Below are positions 7,846 to 16,541 of a stretch of 24,924 nucleotides of DNA, piece after piece. The stretch is from Flavobacteriaceae bacterium (GTDB taxonomy: Bacteria > Bacteroidota > Bacteroidia > Flavobacteriales > Flavobacteriaceae): NCBI GenBank assembly GCA_013214275.1, contig JABSPP010000006.1, forward strand, positions 1 to 24,924, in the 5' to 3' direction. Below the pieces are notes generated by a model. The model ran no database searches. It saw nothing but the letters and a program-made list of their open reading frames with translations, and was not told the DNA's origin. Each line of letters opens with the position of its first letter. The stretch's first letter is position 1. The translations under genes and the position numbers were made by a program.

Positions 7846-8844
7846 TCACCCTCCTCTTCTACCACCACGAGATGAACTTCCTCTAGAAACACCCCCTGAA
7901 GATCTGGATGCACCAGAGGATGAACCTCTATTGTACGACCTGCTTCTAGAAGGTGAAGGTCTGTTGTACGACCTCGAATTATTTCTCCTAACAGATGAGC
8001 TAGAATTATTCACTCTTCTACTGCTAGTACTGCGATTTCTTGCTGTCTGAGAATTTCTTCGGACAGTACTAGAAGAATTTCTTCTGCTTACATTGGTTGA
8101 GCTTGATTGGCGTCTTGCCGAAGTGTTCCTGTTCCTGAGCTGGGAGACATTTCCTCTCCTACTTGCCACGGAATAACCCCGTCTTGTGAGAGAAGAACTT
8201 CGTCTGTTAAAAGCAGAATTATATGCAGTTCTTCTACCGTAATTGTAGTTTCCAATTCTAAAGCCATTATAGGCATAAAATCCTCCTCCCCAGAAAGGCC
8301 TGTTGAACCCCCAATAGGGATTCCAAAAAGGACGATTCCATCCCCAACCCCATCCCCAATACGGACGGTTCCATCCCCAACCCCATCTTGGGCCTGCAAA
8401 CCACGGATAAGAATTAAAGAAGGGATCATAAAATCCTCCCCAACCCCAACCGTAATCCCAGTTGTTGTTAAGGTTAATATTAATAACTACATTGTCCCCA
8501 TCGTTATATCCCCAAGCCCTTCCAGTTGGCTCGTTGATGCTATCCATACTTTTATCTGGAATAGTATCATTGTAGGAAGAGTAGGTTTCAATATCGGTAA
8601 TGATATCAGTTCCATTAATTCGATCTATTTTCTCAAGTTCTTTGATAAAATAATTTTTTTCATATTCGCGGTGTTCGTCAGAATCTTCAACTACCACAAC
8701 AGGTTCTCTTCTGGTGTTCTCTGTCGTATAAATCCCATCATCATCTGGAACATTTTGATAAATTGTACAAGAAGTTCCCAGTGTTAATGTAATAAGAAAC
8801 AAAAGAGACATCGACCATCTTCTATAAAAATAATTACGTTCCAT
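7846..8844 (-). CDS. Gly/Trp- and Arg/Ser-rich putative lipoprotein
   Basis: A 332 aa protein of unknown function. The N-terminus has a basic, hydrophobic signal (MERNYFYRRWSMSLLFLITL) followed by a lipobox-like LGTSC with Cys26; a shorter start at Met12 is possible but would lose the basic n-region. Residues 30-110 are acidic and polar. Residues about 125-195 form a low-complexity stretch rich in Gly, Trp, Pro, Asn and Phe (repeats such as GWGWNRPYWG). From about 200 to the end it is almost only Arg, Ser, Asn and Gly, finishing RGGRRGG, so the C-terminal tail is strongly basic. Surface or outer-membrane anchoring is inferred. The gene is divergent from proS. Confidence 0.8.
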   Translation of the reverse strand: MERNYFYRRWSMSLLFLITLTLGTSCTIYQNVPDDDGIYTTENTRREPVVVVEDSDEHREYEKNYFIKELEKIDRINGTDIITDIETYSSYNDTIPDKSMDSINEPTGRAWGYNDGDNVVININLNNNWDYGWGWGGFYDPFFNSYPWFAGPRWGWGWNRPYWGWGWGWNRPFWNPYWGFNRPFWGGGFYAYNGFRIGNYNYGRRTAYNSAFNRRSSSLTRRGYSVASRRGNVSQLRNRNTSARRQSSSTNVSRRNSSSTVRRNSQTARNRSTSSRRVNNSSSSVRRNNSRSYNRPSPSRSRSYNRGSSSGASRSSGGVSRGSSSRGGRRGG

Positions 8845-8907
8845 GATGTGTGTTTTTTACGATGAATAATTATTAGAGTAGGACATTAAAAAATTTTAAA
8901 ACTTTCA

Positions 8908-8936
8908 TTGTCTGTCCTTAAAATCCATTAGTTTTG
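8908..8936 (+). promoter_or_regulatory. Predicted promoter for proS
   Basis: TTG (8908-8910), an 18-nt spacer, then TAGTTTTG (8929-8936) matches the Bacteroidota consensus. The leader would be roughly 80 nt. Confidence 0.5.
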
Positions 8937-8959
8937 CTCTAAATTTTTTTGATGATAAC

Positions 8960-8987
8960 CAAAGTTACTACAAAAATTTTATAACAA
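8960..8987 (-). promoter_or_regulatory. Predicted promoter for the Arg/Ser-rich lipoprotein gene
   Basis: Minus strand: TTG (8987-8985), 17 nt, TAACTTTG (8967-8960), a full consensus match. It lies beyond the proS promoter, so the two divergent transcripts would overlap at their 5' ends. Confidence 0.5.
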
Positions 8988-9020
8988 ATATTTAACAACA
9001 TCTATGCCAAAGTCTGGGTT

Positions 9021-10499
9021 ATGAGTAAGAAGTTAACAAAGAGAGCAGAAGATTATTCCAAATGGTATAACGAAATCATTGTAAAGGCCGACTTAGCAGA
9101 AAATTCTGCTGTTAGAGGTTGTATGGTTATTAAACCATATGGTTTTACCATTTGGGAGAAGATGCAAGCAGCATTGGATCTGATGTTTAAAGAAACTGGC
9201 CATCAGAACGCATATTTTCCATTGTTTGTTCCGAAAAGTTTATTTGAAGCTGAAGAAAAGAATGCAGAAGGGTTTGCAAAAGAATGTGCTGTTGTAACTC
9301 ATTATAGATTAAAAAACGACCCAAATAATCCAGGAAAATTAATTGTTGACCCTGAAGCCAAACTAGAAGATGAACTAATTATTAGACCTACCTCGGAAGC
9401 AATTATCTGGAATACCTATAAAGGATGGATTCAATCCTACAGAGACCTACCGTTATTAATCAACCAATGGGCAAATGTGGTGCGTTGGGAGATGAGGACG
9501 CGTTTATTTTTAAGGACAGCCGAGTTTTTATGGCAGGAAGGACATACGGCTCACGCAACAAAAGATGAAGCTATGACCGAGGCAAAACAGATGCAAGAAA
9601 TTTATGCTGAGTTTGCAGAGACTTTCATGGCAATGCCAGTAATCAAGGGAGCAAAGTCTGAAAGTGAGCGTTTCGCAGGGGCTTTAGAAACATATACCAT
9701 AGAAGCCCTTATGCAAGACGGGAAAGCTTTACAAGCAGGAACTTCTCACTTTTTAGGGCAAAATTTTGCGAAAGCATTTGATGTAAAATACACTTCAAAA
9801 GAAGGAAAACAGGAATTTGTTTGGGCAACTTCATGGGGGGTGTCTACCCGTTTAATCGGAGGGTTAATTATGACACATTCTGATGATTTTGGATTGGTAC
9901 TACCACCAAAGTTGGCCCCTATCCAGGTAGTGATTGTTCCAATATACAAGGGTGAAGAACAACTGAAGGTCATTTTTGAACACGCAGATGTTATTGTAAA
10001 AGCATTGAAAGATAAAGGAATATCCGTAAACTTTGATGATAGAGACACTTTTAGACCTGGAGCAAAATTTGCTGAATATGAATTAAAAGGAATACCAGTG
10101 AGAATTGCTATGGGAAATCGTGACCTACAGAACAATACTGTGGAGGTAGCAAGGAGAGATACGCTAGAAAAACAAATAATTTCAAAGGATGTGGTAGTTG
10201 ATTTTGTAATTGATTTACTAGAGAAAATACAGAAGAATTTATTTGACAAGGCTATTAATTACAGAGATCAACACATCACTGAAGTAAATTCTTTTGACCA
10301 GTTTAAGGATGTAATTAAAAATAAAGGTGGATTTATCTCTGCACATTGGGATGGAACAAAAGAGACTGAAGATAGAATCAAAGAGTTGACCAAAGCAACC
10401 ATCCGTTGCATTCCAGAGAACTGGGATCAGCAAAAGGGTAGATGTGTGCTAACTGGCAAAGAATCAGTGGCAAGAGTGTTATTCGCAAAGGCGTATTAA
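9021..10499 (+). CDS. proS: Prolyl-tRNA synthetase, type 3 (archaeal/eukaryotic-like)
   Basis: A class II synthetase charging tRNA-Pro. The 492 aa length, absence of the large editing insertion of E. coli-type ProRS, and the C-terminal extension ending in Tyr (VLFAKAY) mark the type-3 form. Landmarks are RPTSE (122-126), motif 2 around RWEMRTRLFLRTAEFLWQEG (155-174), TSHFLGQNF (241-249), motif 3 around SWGVSTRLIGGLIMTHSDD (271-289), and the anticodon-binding domain from about 300 (APIQVVIVPIY). In the C-terminal domain only two Cys are seen (RCIP and RCVL), so the four-Cys zinc site of some relatives appears incomplete. A six-codon ORF upstream overlaps the start codon; the native start is still clear by homology (MSKKLTKRAEDYSKWY). 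Confidence 0.97.
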   Translation: MSKKLTKRAEDYSKWYNEIIVKADLAENSAVRGCMVIKPYGFTIWEKMQAALDLMFKETGHQNAYFPLFVPKSLFEAEEKNAEGFAKECAVVTHYRLKNDPNNPGKLIVDPEAKLEDELIIRPTSEAIIWNTYKGWIQSYRDLPLLINQWANVVRWEMRTRLFLRTAEFLWQEGHTAHATKDEAMTEAKQMQEIYAEFAETFMAMPVIKGAKSESERFAGALETYTIEALMQDGKALQAGTSHFLGQNFAKAFDVKYTSKEGKQEFVWATSWGVSTRLIGGLIMTHSDDFGLVLPPKLAPIQVVIVPIYKGEEQLKVIFEHADVIVKALKDKGISVNFDDRDTFRPGAKFAEYELKGIPVRIAMGNRDLQNNTVEVARRDTLEKQIISKDVVVDFVIDLLEKIQKNLFDKAINYRDQHITEVNSFDQFKDVIKNKGGFISAHWDGTKETEDRIKELTKATIRCIPENWDQQKGRCVLTGKESVARVLFAKAY

Positions 10500-10515
10500 A
10501 TTTTTTTAAAAATTA

Positions 10516-10545
10516 TTGCGGAAATTTAAAAACGTTGTATATTTG
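10516..10545 (+). promoter_or_regulatory. Predicted promoter for tRNA-Glu and rpsT
   Basis: TTG (10516-10518), 19 nt, then TATATTTG (10538-10545): an exact Bacteroidota-type promoter starting 17 nt after the proS stop codon. The tRNA begins about 70 nt downstream. Confidence 0.65.
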
Positions 10546-10616
10546 CACCCGCTAGAAGATAATTTAAGATATCTCTGAAATACAAGCAAAGATTGATATC
10601 TAAGTAGATTTTTAAT

Positions 10617-10688
10617 GGTCCGTTCGTCTAGGGGTTAGGACGCCAGGTTTTCATCCTGGTAACACGGGTTCGATTCCCGTACGGACTA
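10617..10688 (+). tRNA. tRNA-Glu (anticodon TTC)
   Basis: A 72-nt cloverleaf can be folded. The acceptor stem is GGTCCGT with ACGGACT (first pair a G-T wobble). The D-arm contains the GGGGTTAGG loop, the anticodon stem is CCAGG/CCTGG with the loop TTTTCAT (anticodon TTC at 10650-10652), and the T-arm is ACGGG TTCGATT CCCGT. The discriminator is A; CCA is not encoded. It lies 27 nt before rpsT and probably shares its transcript. Confidence 0.97.
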
Positions 10689-10715
10689 CAAGTTGTAAAA
10701 ACAAATAATCAGATA

Positions 10716-10967
10716 ATGGCAAATCATAAGTCAGCATTAAAGAGAATTAGGAGTAACAATGCAAAAAGGTTACGCAATAAATACCAACACAAAACAGCTA
10801 GAAATGCTGTGAGAGATTTGCGTGCGACAACCGATAAACAACAAGCAGAAGGGTTGTTGATTAAAGTAACCTCAATGCTCGATAAATTGGCAAAAAACAA
10901 TATCATTCACAAGAACAAAGCAGCCAATATTAAATCTAAATTGTCTAAGCACGTTGCTGCTCTCTAG
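10716..10967 (+). CDS. rpsT: 30S ribosomal protein S20
   Basis: S20 binds 16S rRNA early in assembly of the small subunit. The 83 aa protein is rich in Lys, Arg and Ala and starts MANHKSALKRIRSNNAKRLRN, the typical S20 opening, with IIHKNKAANIKSKLSKHV near the C-terminus. It follows tRNA-Glu by 27 nt and is followed by a strong terminator. Confidence 0.97.
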   Translation: MANHKSALKRIRSNNAKRLRNKYQHKTARNAVRDLRATTDKQQAEGLLIKVTSMLDKLAKNNIIHKNKAANIKSKLSKHVAAL

Positions 10968-10985
10968 GAAATATGTTAAAATAAG

Positions 10986-11017
10986 AAAAACGCTCTGAGT
11001 AATCAGAGCGTTTTTTT
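10986..11017. terminator. Bidirectional terminator between rpsT and rodA
   Basis: CGCTCTGA (10991-10998) pairs perfectly with TCAGAGCG (11003-11010) around the GTAA loop, preceded by five A and followed by seven T. It therefore works on both strands and can end both the convergent rpsT and mre/rodA transcripts. Confidence 0.9.
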
Positions 11018-11020
11018 GTA

Positions 11021-12295
11021 CTACCAATCGTAACTTTTACTCGTATCTAACTTTATAAAAATAAAAAGAAGGAGTGTAAATCCCCAGAGGGAAGAACCTC
11101 CATAACTAAAAAAAGGCAGTGGAATCCCTACCGTTGGTAACAATCCAATAACCATTCCTACATTGATAAAGAGATGGGAAAAAAGTATCGAAGCAACTCC
11201 ATATCCATAAATTCGACCAAATTTATTGTTGTGTTGCTCAGCTCGTTTTAAAATTCTAAATAAAAGAATTACAAATAGCACAATCACTAAAGAGGTTCCC
11301 AGAAAACCCCATTCCTCACCAACTGTACTAAAAATATAATCTGTGTCTTGAGCAGGGACAAATTTTCCTTGAGTTCTATTTCCTTTTAAAAACCCCTTAC
11401 CAAAACTACCTCCAGAACGAATCGTTTGAATAGCTTGATTTGTATTGTAACCGATATTTTTTGTATCGTCAGTAAGACCTAGGAGTACTTCAAAACGATC
11501 TCTTTGGTGTGATTTAATGAGGTTATTATATGCATAATCTACACTATAAATAAAAAGCACACCCCCCATGTATATTAAGGTCATTTTAATCCAATGAAAC
11601 CTCAAGAAACGCTTGTCTTTGTATATGTTGTAAGATAGGTATAAACTGATTAAGATACATACTGAGATGGTGAGATTTTGAACCCCAAATAGAATTGTGA
11701 GAATAAATAAGATAACAGCAATTGCTCCACAAATAATATAAGCTAACGTCAATCCCTCACGATTTAGAACGAAAAAAAATGAAAGGTAGACAATGGCAGA
11801 CCCTGCATCATGAACTGCAATCAATACTGCAGGAAGAAAGATAATAATAAATACTTTTATCTGGTTTTTAATTAATTCGAGATTGTATTTTCGATCACTT
11901 AAAAGTTTAGCAACAGCCAAAGCCGTGAACGCTTTAGCAAATTCGGAAGGTTGAAGTCCAACAGCTCCGAACCTATACCAGGACTTTGCTCCATGCACTT
12001 CAGTTCCCAAAACGAATAGACCAAGTAGACTCATTATAGAGATCAAATAAAAAACGCTTCCAAATCGTTCATAAAATTTCCCATTAATAAATAATGTGAA
12101 GATGATAATGGGAATGCTGAGTATGATCCATAGAAGTTGCTTTCCGTGCTTTGTGGAAAAGTCTAAAACAGCTGAGTTTTCTTCCGTAAATGAGGCTGCA
12201 TAAATATTCATCCACCCAAAGCCAACAAGGATGATGTAGATAAATACCATAACCCAATCTATCCCAAAAAAGATATTAGTCTGTTCCTGTCTCAA
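11021..12295 (-). CDS. rodA: Rod-shape SEDS peptidoglycan glycosyltransferase RodA
   Basis: RodA polymerises lipid II into glycan strands in the elongasome and works with PBP2. The 424 aa protein has about ten hydrophobic helices and SEDS landmarks: GAKSWYRFGAVGLQPSEFAK (104-123), GGSFGKGFLKGNRTQGKFVP followed by AQDTDYIFSTVGEEWGFLG, and near the end GIPLPFFSYGGSSL. The start codon overlaps the end of mrdA by 20 nt, which implies translational coupling. It is the last gene of the purH/mre operon and faces the terminator at 10986-11017. Pairing with mrdA supports RodA over FtsW. Confidence 0.95.
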   Translation of the reverse strand: MRQEQTNIFFGIDWVMVFIYIILVGFGWMNIYAASFTEENSAVLDFSTKHGKQLLWIILSIPIIIFTLFINGKFYERFGSVFYLISIMSLLGLFVLGTEVHGAKSWYRFGAVGLQPSEFAKAFTALAVAKLLSDRKYNLELIKNQIKVFIIIFLPAVLIAVHDAGSAIVYLSFFFVLNREGLTLAYIICGAIAVILFILTILFGVQNLTISVCILISLYLSYNIYKDKRFLRFHWIKMTLIYMGGVLFIYSVDYAYNNLIKSHQRDRFEVLLGLTDDTKNIGYNTNQAIQTIRSGGSFGKGFLKGNRTQGKFVPAQDTDYIFSTVGEEWGFLGTSLVIVLFVILLFRILKRAEQHNNKFGRIYGYGVASILFSHLFINVGMVIGLLPTVGIPLPFFSYGGSSLWGFTLLLFIFIKLDTSKSYDW

Positions 12296-14153
12296 TAGTT
12301 GAGGGTTTTAGTGACTCTAGGTAGTAGGGGTAAAGGTCTTTCTTTACCATCGAGTTTTCGATCCACTTTCGTTCTATGTTTCTTTTTAGATATTTTTCTA
12401 TCATTAAGCTTGCAATTGGAGTTGCAAAGGTAGATCCGTAACCACCGTTTTCAATAAAAACAGCCAACACAATTTTTGGATTCTCCTTGGGAGCAAAAGC
12501 TACTAAAATGGAATGGTCTACAAGCTGTTTTTTCTTTCCATCTACCGTGATGAAATTTTCAACAGTTCCTGTTTTACCACAAATATCTATTCCTTTAAGA
12601 GGGTAATATTTTCCTGTTCCTGTTTTAAAAACTTCTTCCATACCATTAATAACAGGCTCAAAAAATTTTCTTTTAATCGTTGTTTTCTTAAGGACTGTAT
12701 AAGCTGAGTCAGTGATTGGGATATTGTTGATGCTTTTTACAATATGGGGTGTATAGAAATGACCCCTGTTTGCAATGGCAGCTGTAGCATTTGCTAATTG
12801 TATGGGTGTAGTGATAATTTCTCCTTGCCCTATAGCATTAGAGATATTGGTGGAAGCATTCCACCTGAATGTATTCTTTTTATCATAGAACGACCCATCA
12901 GGAATTAAGCCTTTTTTCCCCTGTGGAAGGTCGTAACCTAAAAAATTTCCAAGACCAAAACTTTCTATATGCTGATTCCATTGATTCATTCCTTGGGAAG
13001 GGTTATTATTTTTTTCAATTATTCGTTTGTAGGTGTTAGCAAAGTAGCTGTTACAAGATTTTGCAATAGCAGTATTTAAACGAATGGGTTTTCCATAAAT
13101 ACCACAATGGCAGCCCATGAATTCGTGCTGTCTTTTCCCATACTGATATCCGTTGTAACAATAAAATGAGGTGTGTGTGTCAATAACACCCTCTTGGAGC
13201 CCTACAAGGGCATTGAATAATTTAAAAGGTGAACCAGGCGAGTAGTAGGCTTTCAGACCACGATCAAACATAGGTTTGTGAATACTATCGTGAAACAGCA
13301 ACGTGGAGTTTCTAGCTCTTTTTCTTCCAACCATATCATTAGGGTCGTAGCTAGGTGCTGTGATCAATGCCAGAATCTCACCTGAACTAGGCTCTAAAGC
13401 AACAATGCCTCCTCGTTTGCCACGCATCAGATATTCGCCATATTGTTGAAGTTCACTATCCAATGTTAGCGTTAGATCTTGCCCATTTTCAGCTAGAGAG
13501 TCTATCTTCCCGTCCATATAAGAGCCTGTGATTTTATTGAAGCGGTCTCTTTTGAGATATTTTTTCCCTTTCTTACCCCGAAGTACCTTCTCATATTGCT
13601 GTTCTATCCCTGCCTTCCCTATTAAATCTCCCTGCTCATAGTAATCGTCGTTTTTAGTAATACGTTGATCAACTTCACTGATATATCCTAAAACATTTGC
13701 TGCTGATTTAGTGGGATAATCCCGGATAATTCTTTTTTGGATGTAAAACCCTTGAAACCTGTGCATTTTTTCTTGTAAATAAGCATAGTCTTCCTTCGAT
13801 AGCTGCTTTAGAAACGGATAGGGTAAGTATGGTGCGTAATCCTCTGCTCTTTGAAATCGTTTTTTGAAATCTTCCTTATCAATTTTTAAGAGTCTACAGA
13901 ACTCCAAAGTATCTAATGGTATTACCTCATTTGGAATAATCATTACATCATACGAAAGCTGATTTGCGACTAAAAGTTTTCCATTTCTGTCATAAACATA
14001 GCCTCTCTCAGGATCATCAAACACAAACTTTACCTCAGCACCTAGGATAGGATTATAATCGCCTGCTTTGATTACTTGTATTTGAAAGAGTCTAATCAAA
14101 AGAATAAGCCCTGAAGCTAGGATCAAAAAGTATAATAACAGACTTCGTTTCAT
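12276..14153 (-). CDS. mrdA: Penicillin-binding protein 2, elongasome transpeptidase
   Basis: A class B PBP that cross-links new glycan strands made by RodA. The 625 aa protein has one N-terminal transmembrane helix (about 5-22), a PBP dimerisation or pedestal domain, and a C-terminal transpeptidase domain with SPFK (nucleophile S308, K311), SCN (366-368) and KTGT (527-530). A Cys/His cluster lies between the first two motifs (C332, H343, C348, H349, C350) and could bind a metal; a zinc site has been described in PBP2 of other bacteria. The start lies 2 nt after mreD, and the end overlaps rodA. Confidence 0.95.
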   Translation of the reverse strand: MKRSLLLYFLILASGLILLIRLFQIQVIKAGDYNPILGAEVKFVFDDPERGYVYDRNGKLLVANQLSYDVMIIPNEVIPLDTLEFCRLLKIDKEDFKKRFQRAEDYAPYLPYPFLKQLSKEDYAYLQEKMHRFQGFYIQKRIIRDYPTKSAANVLGYISEVDQRITKNDDYYEQGDLIGKAGIEQQYEKVLRGKKGKKYLKRDRFNKITGSYMDGKIDSLAENGQDLTLTLDSELQQYGEYLMRGKRGGIVALEPSSGEILALITAPSYDPNDMVGRKRARNSTLLFHDSIHKPMFDRGLKAYYSPGSPFKLFNALVGLQEGVIDTHTSFYCYNGYQYGKRQHEFMGCHCGIYGKPIRLNTAIAKSCNSYFANTYKRIIEKNNNPSQGMNQWNQHIESFGLGNFLGYDLPQGKKGLIPDGSFYDKKNTFRWNASTNISNAIGQGEIITTPIQLANATAAIANRGHFYTPHIVKSINNIPITDSAYTVLKKTTIKRKFFEPVINGMEEVFKTGTGKYYPLKGIDICGKTGTVENFITVDGKKKQLVDHSILVAFAPKENPKIVLAVFIENGGYGSTFATPIASLMIEKYLKRNIERKWIENSMVKKDLYPYYLESLKPSTIETGTD

Positions 14154-14155
14154 GA

Positions 14156-14662
14156 TTAACCAATTTGTTTTTTTCTAAAGAGGTAAGAGCCTAAAAAATA
14201 AAGTATCAATGTAAGACTACCTGAGTAAAAGGTGTTTAGAAATATACTTCCCATATCTTGAAAGTTAAAGTTATCTAAACTGATTAAAATAAAATGATGG
14301 ATGAATGTTAAAGTTACTACATAATTAAATACCAGTCCGAAGGACTCTTTTTGAAAACTAAAGAGCAAATAATCTATCTGGGTTTTCTTAAAAAATATAC
14401 GTAAAAACATCAACCTAAAATACCCAGCAAAGAGTAGGGAAAATGCATGAATTCCTCCAGTATCAGAGAAAAAGTCAATCCCTAAGCCATAAAAAAAACA
14501 GCATCCCAAGAAAGGGTATCTGTTTTTGTTCAAAGGAAAGAGGAAGAGAAAAGAAATGTATAGGTAAGGGTTGACGTACCCAAAAAAATTAATGTTATTT
14601 AAAACAAAGACTTGCAAAAGGAAGATGAAAACTAGCCATGTAAAGAGAATTGCTTTATTCAT
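14156..14662 (-). CDS. mreD: Rod-shape-determining protein MreD
   Basis: A small integral membrane protein (168 aa) of the elongasome, made of five or six hydrophobic helices with few charged residues (opening NKAILFTWLVFIFLLQVFVL; segment YPFLGCCFFYGLGIDFFSDTGG). The sequence is poorly conserved in the family, so the call rests mainly on size, topology and position between mreC and mrdA. It overlaps mreC by 8 nt. Confidence 0.88.
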   Translation of the reverse strand: MNKAILFTWLVFIFLLQVFVLNNINFFGYVNPYLYISFLFLFPLNKNRYPFLGCCFFYGLGIDFFSDTGGIHAFSLLFAGYFRLMFLRIFFKKTQIDYLLFSFQKESFGLVFNYVVTLTFIHHFILISLDNFNFQDMGSIFLNTFYSGSLTLILYFLGSYLFRKKQIG

Positions 14663-15491
14663 CTGCGTTAAGCTCTATGTTACGAATCTCAATCTTGTCA
14701 AAATTGGTGATAACGTAAATATTTTTTAAATCACTCATATCGTTAAACAACTGAATGTTCACAACTTTGTTGACGCTTGTTTGAGTCCCAATCACATTGA
14801 TTGCTGTCCCAATGAGAATTCCTTCAGGGAAGATGGCAGAGTTACCACTGGTAATGATAGTATCCCCTTTTTCAACTTTAGCTTGTCTTGGTAATCCTTC
14901 CAGCTGAACAATGTTATAATCTTTACCATCCCATTTCAAATTTCCCATATGATTGCTATTGTTCTTTAGCTTAGCACTGATACTGCTATTCTGATTTAAA
15001 ATGGATTGTACTCTAGTGTAATGATTAGAAACATGTTCTGTGATACCAATAATCCCTTTACTATTGATAACGGCCATTTCTTTGCTTATGTGATCACTTT
15101 TCCCAAGATTGATATTTAAAAAATTATTGATACTAGAATATTGATTTTTTTGAATCTTCCCACTAATATATTTGTATTGTTGATGATATTTTAAAGTATC
15201 CTTAGACAGGAAGGTTTTAGAAGAATCTATAATTTTAAGAAGTTGCTCATTTCGATTTATTAATTCATTATTTTCAGCGACAAGTCTTTTATTTTCCTCT
15301 GCTAGTTGAAAATAATCTGAGATGGCACTAGAATTATGATAAAAGCCTCCCACAATACTGTTAGCAGAGCTTACAAACTTACTCCTATGGAATGAGTGGT
15401 TGTTAATGATTAATCCCATAGCAATGGTTTCCAAACACAAAAAGAATAAGAAAAAACGATACTTCCGAAGAAAATAAACAAGTTGTTGCAT
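14655..15491 (-). CDS. mreC: Rod-shape-determining protein MreC
   Basis: The periplasmic elongasome scaffold that links MreB, MreD and PBP2. The 278 aa protein has an N-terminal membrane anchor (about 12-32), a coiled coil (about 60-92: LAEENKRLVAENNELINRNE), and a C-terminal beta-domain with INSKGIIGITEHVSNHYTRV and GDTIITSGNSAIFPEGILIG, characteristic of MreC. It lies 21 nt downstream of mreB and overlaps mreD. Confidence 0.94.
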   Translation of the reverse strand: MQQLVYFLRKYRFFLFFLCLETIAMGLIINNHSFHRSKFVSSANSIVGGFYHNSSAISDYFQLAEENKRLVAENNELINRNEQLLKIIDSSKTFLSKDTLKYHQQYKYISGKIQKNQYSSINNFLNINLGKSDHISKEMAVINSKGIIGITEHVSNHYTRVQSILNQNSSISAKLKNNSNHMGNLKWDGKDYNIVQLEGLPRQAKVEKGDTIITSGNSAIFPEGILIGTAINVIGTQTSVNKVVNIQLFNDMSDLKNIYVITNFDKIEIRNIELNADE

Positions 15492-15512
15492 AAGAAGTAA
15501 AGACGCCTTTTA

Positions 15513-16541
15513 TTATTTCATTAAGACACTTTTATACTTGTCAAGTTCCTTTAACGCAATTCCTGTACCCCTGACGACTGCTCTTAGTGGGTCTTCAGTT
15601 ACATATACGGGCAAATCAGTCTTTCTTGATAGTCGTTTATCTAAGCCTCGTAACATGGAGCCTCCACCTGCGAGATAAATACCGGTATTATAGATATCTG
15701 CTGCTAGTTCGGGAGGTGTTTTAGATAAGGTTTCCATCACAGCGTCCTCAATCCGAAGTATGGACTTGTCAAGTGCTTTTGCAATTTCTCTAAATGAAAT
15801 TTGGACTTGTTTTGGCTTCCCACTTAATAGATCTCTCCCTCTAACTAACATGTCTTCTGGTGGGTTTTCAAGTTCTTCAGTGGCTGCTCCAATTTGAATT
15901 TTTACATTTTCGGCAGTGGTCTCTCCTACATACAGGTTGTGATGTGTTCTCATGTAATACATGATATCGCTGGTAAATAGATCTCCTGCCACCTTGACAG
16001 ATTGGTCGCATACAATTCCTGAAAGTGCTATAACCGCTATTTCTGTGGTTCCACCTCCGATATCAATAATCATATTTCCTTTAGGTTCCATGATGTCAAT
16101 ACCAACACCGATAGCGGCTGCCATAGGCTCATAAATCAAATAAATGTCTTTAGCATTCATGTGTCGTGCAGAATCCTGAACTGCCCTTTTTTCTACCTCG
16201 GTAATACCAGACGGAATACAGATAATCATTCTCAGAGAAGGGGGGAAAAGTTTCTTTTTGATTGCAGGAATTTTCTTAACAAATTCCTTAATCATCTCTT
16301 CGGAGGCTTGAAAATCTGCAATGACACCGTCTTTGAGAGGGCGTATAGTCTTAATATTTTCATGGGTTTTGCCTTGCATCAAGTTAGCCTCTTTGCCAGT
16401 GGCAATAATTTTACCAGACATTCGATTTCGAGCTACGATAGATGGACTGTCAATTACCACTTTTCCATTGTGAATAATTAATGTATTGGCCGTTCCTAAA
16501 TCGATGGCAATATCTTCCGTCATAAAATCGAAAAACCCCAT
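15513..16541 (-). CDS. mreB: Actin-like rod-shape protein MreB
   Basis: A cytoplasmic bacterial actin that organises sidewall synthesis. The 342 aa protein has the phosphate-1 motif AIDLGTANTLI (about 12-22), IYEPMAAAIGVG, the phosphate-2 motif IDIGGGTTEIAVI, and LAGGGSMLRGLD near the adenosine site. The N-terminal MGFFDFMTEDIA supplies a short hydrophobic end that may touch the membrane. The 306-nt gap from purH includes a promoter match, so mreBCD can probably be expressed apart from purH. Confidence 0.97.
   Translation of the reverse strand: MGFFDFMTEDIAIDLGTANTLIIHNGKVVIDSPSIVARNRMSGKIIATGKEANLMQGKTHENIKTIRPLKDGVIADFQASEEMIKEFVKKIPAIKKKLFPPSLRMIICIPSGITEVEKRAVQDSARHMNAKDIYLIYEPMAAAIGVGIDIMEPKGNMIIDIGGGTTEIAVIALSGIVCDQSVKVAGDLFTSDIMYYMRTHHNLYVGETTAENVKIQIGAATEELENPPEDMLVRGRDLLSGKPKQVQISFREIAKALDKSILRIEDAVMETLSKTPPELAADIYNTGIYLAGGGSMLRGLDKRLSRKTDLPVYVTEDPLRAVVRGTGIALKELDKYKSVLMK

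Noticed and set aside
8107..8787. A 226-codon plus-strand frame opposite the Arg/Ser-rich lipoprotein
   Set aside because: It is a by-product of the low-complexity coding sequence on the minus strand; the minus-strand frame has a signal peptide, a lipobox and a promoter.
9746..10249. A 167-codon minus-strand frame inside proS
   Set aside because: proS is unambiguous over this interval, and the reverse frame has no motif.
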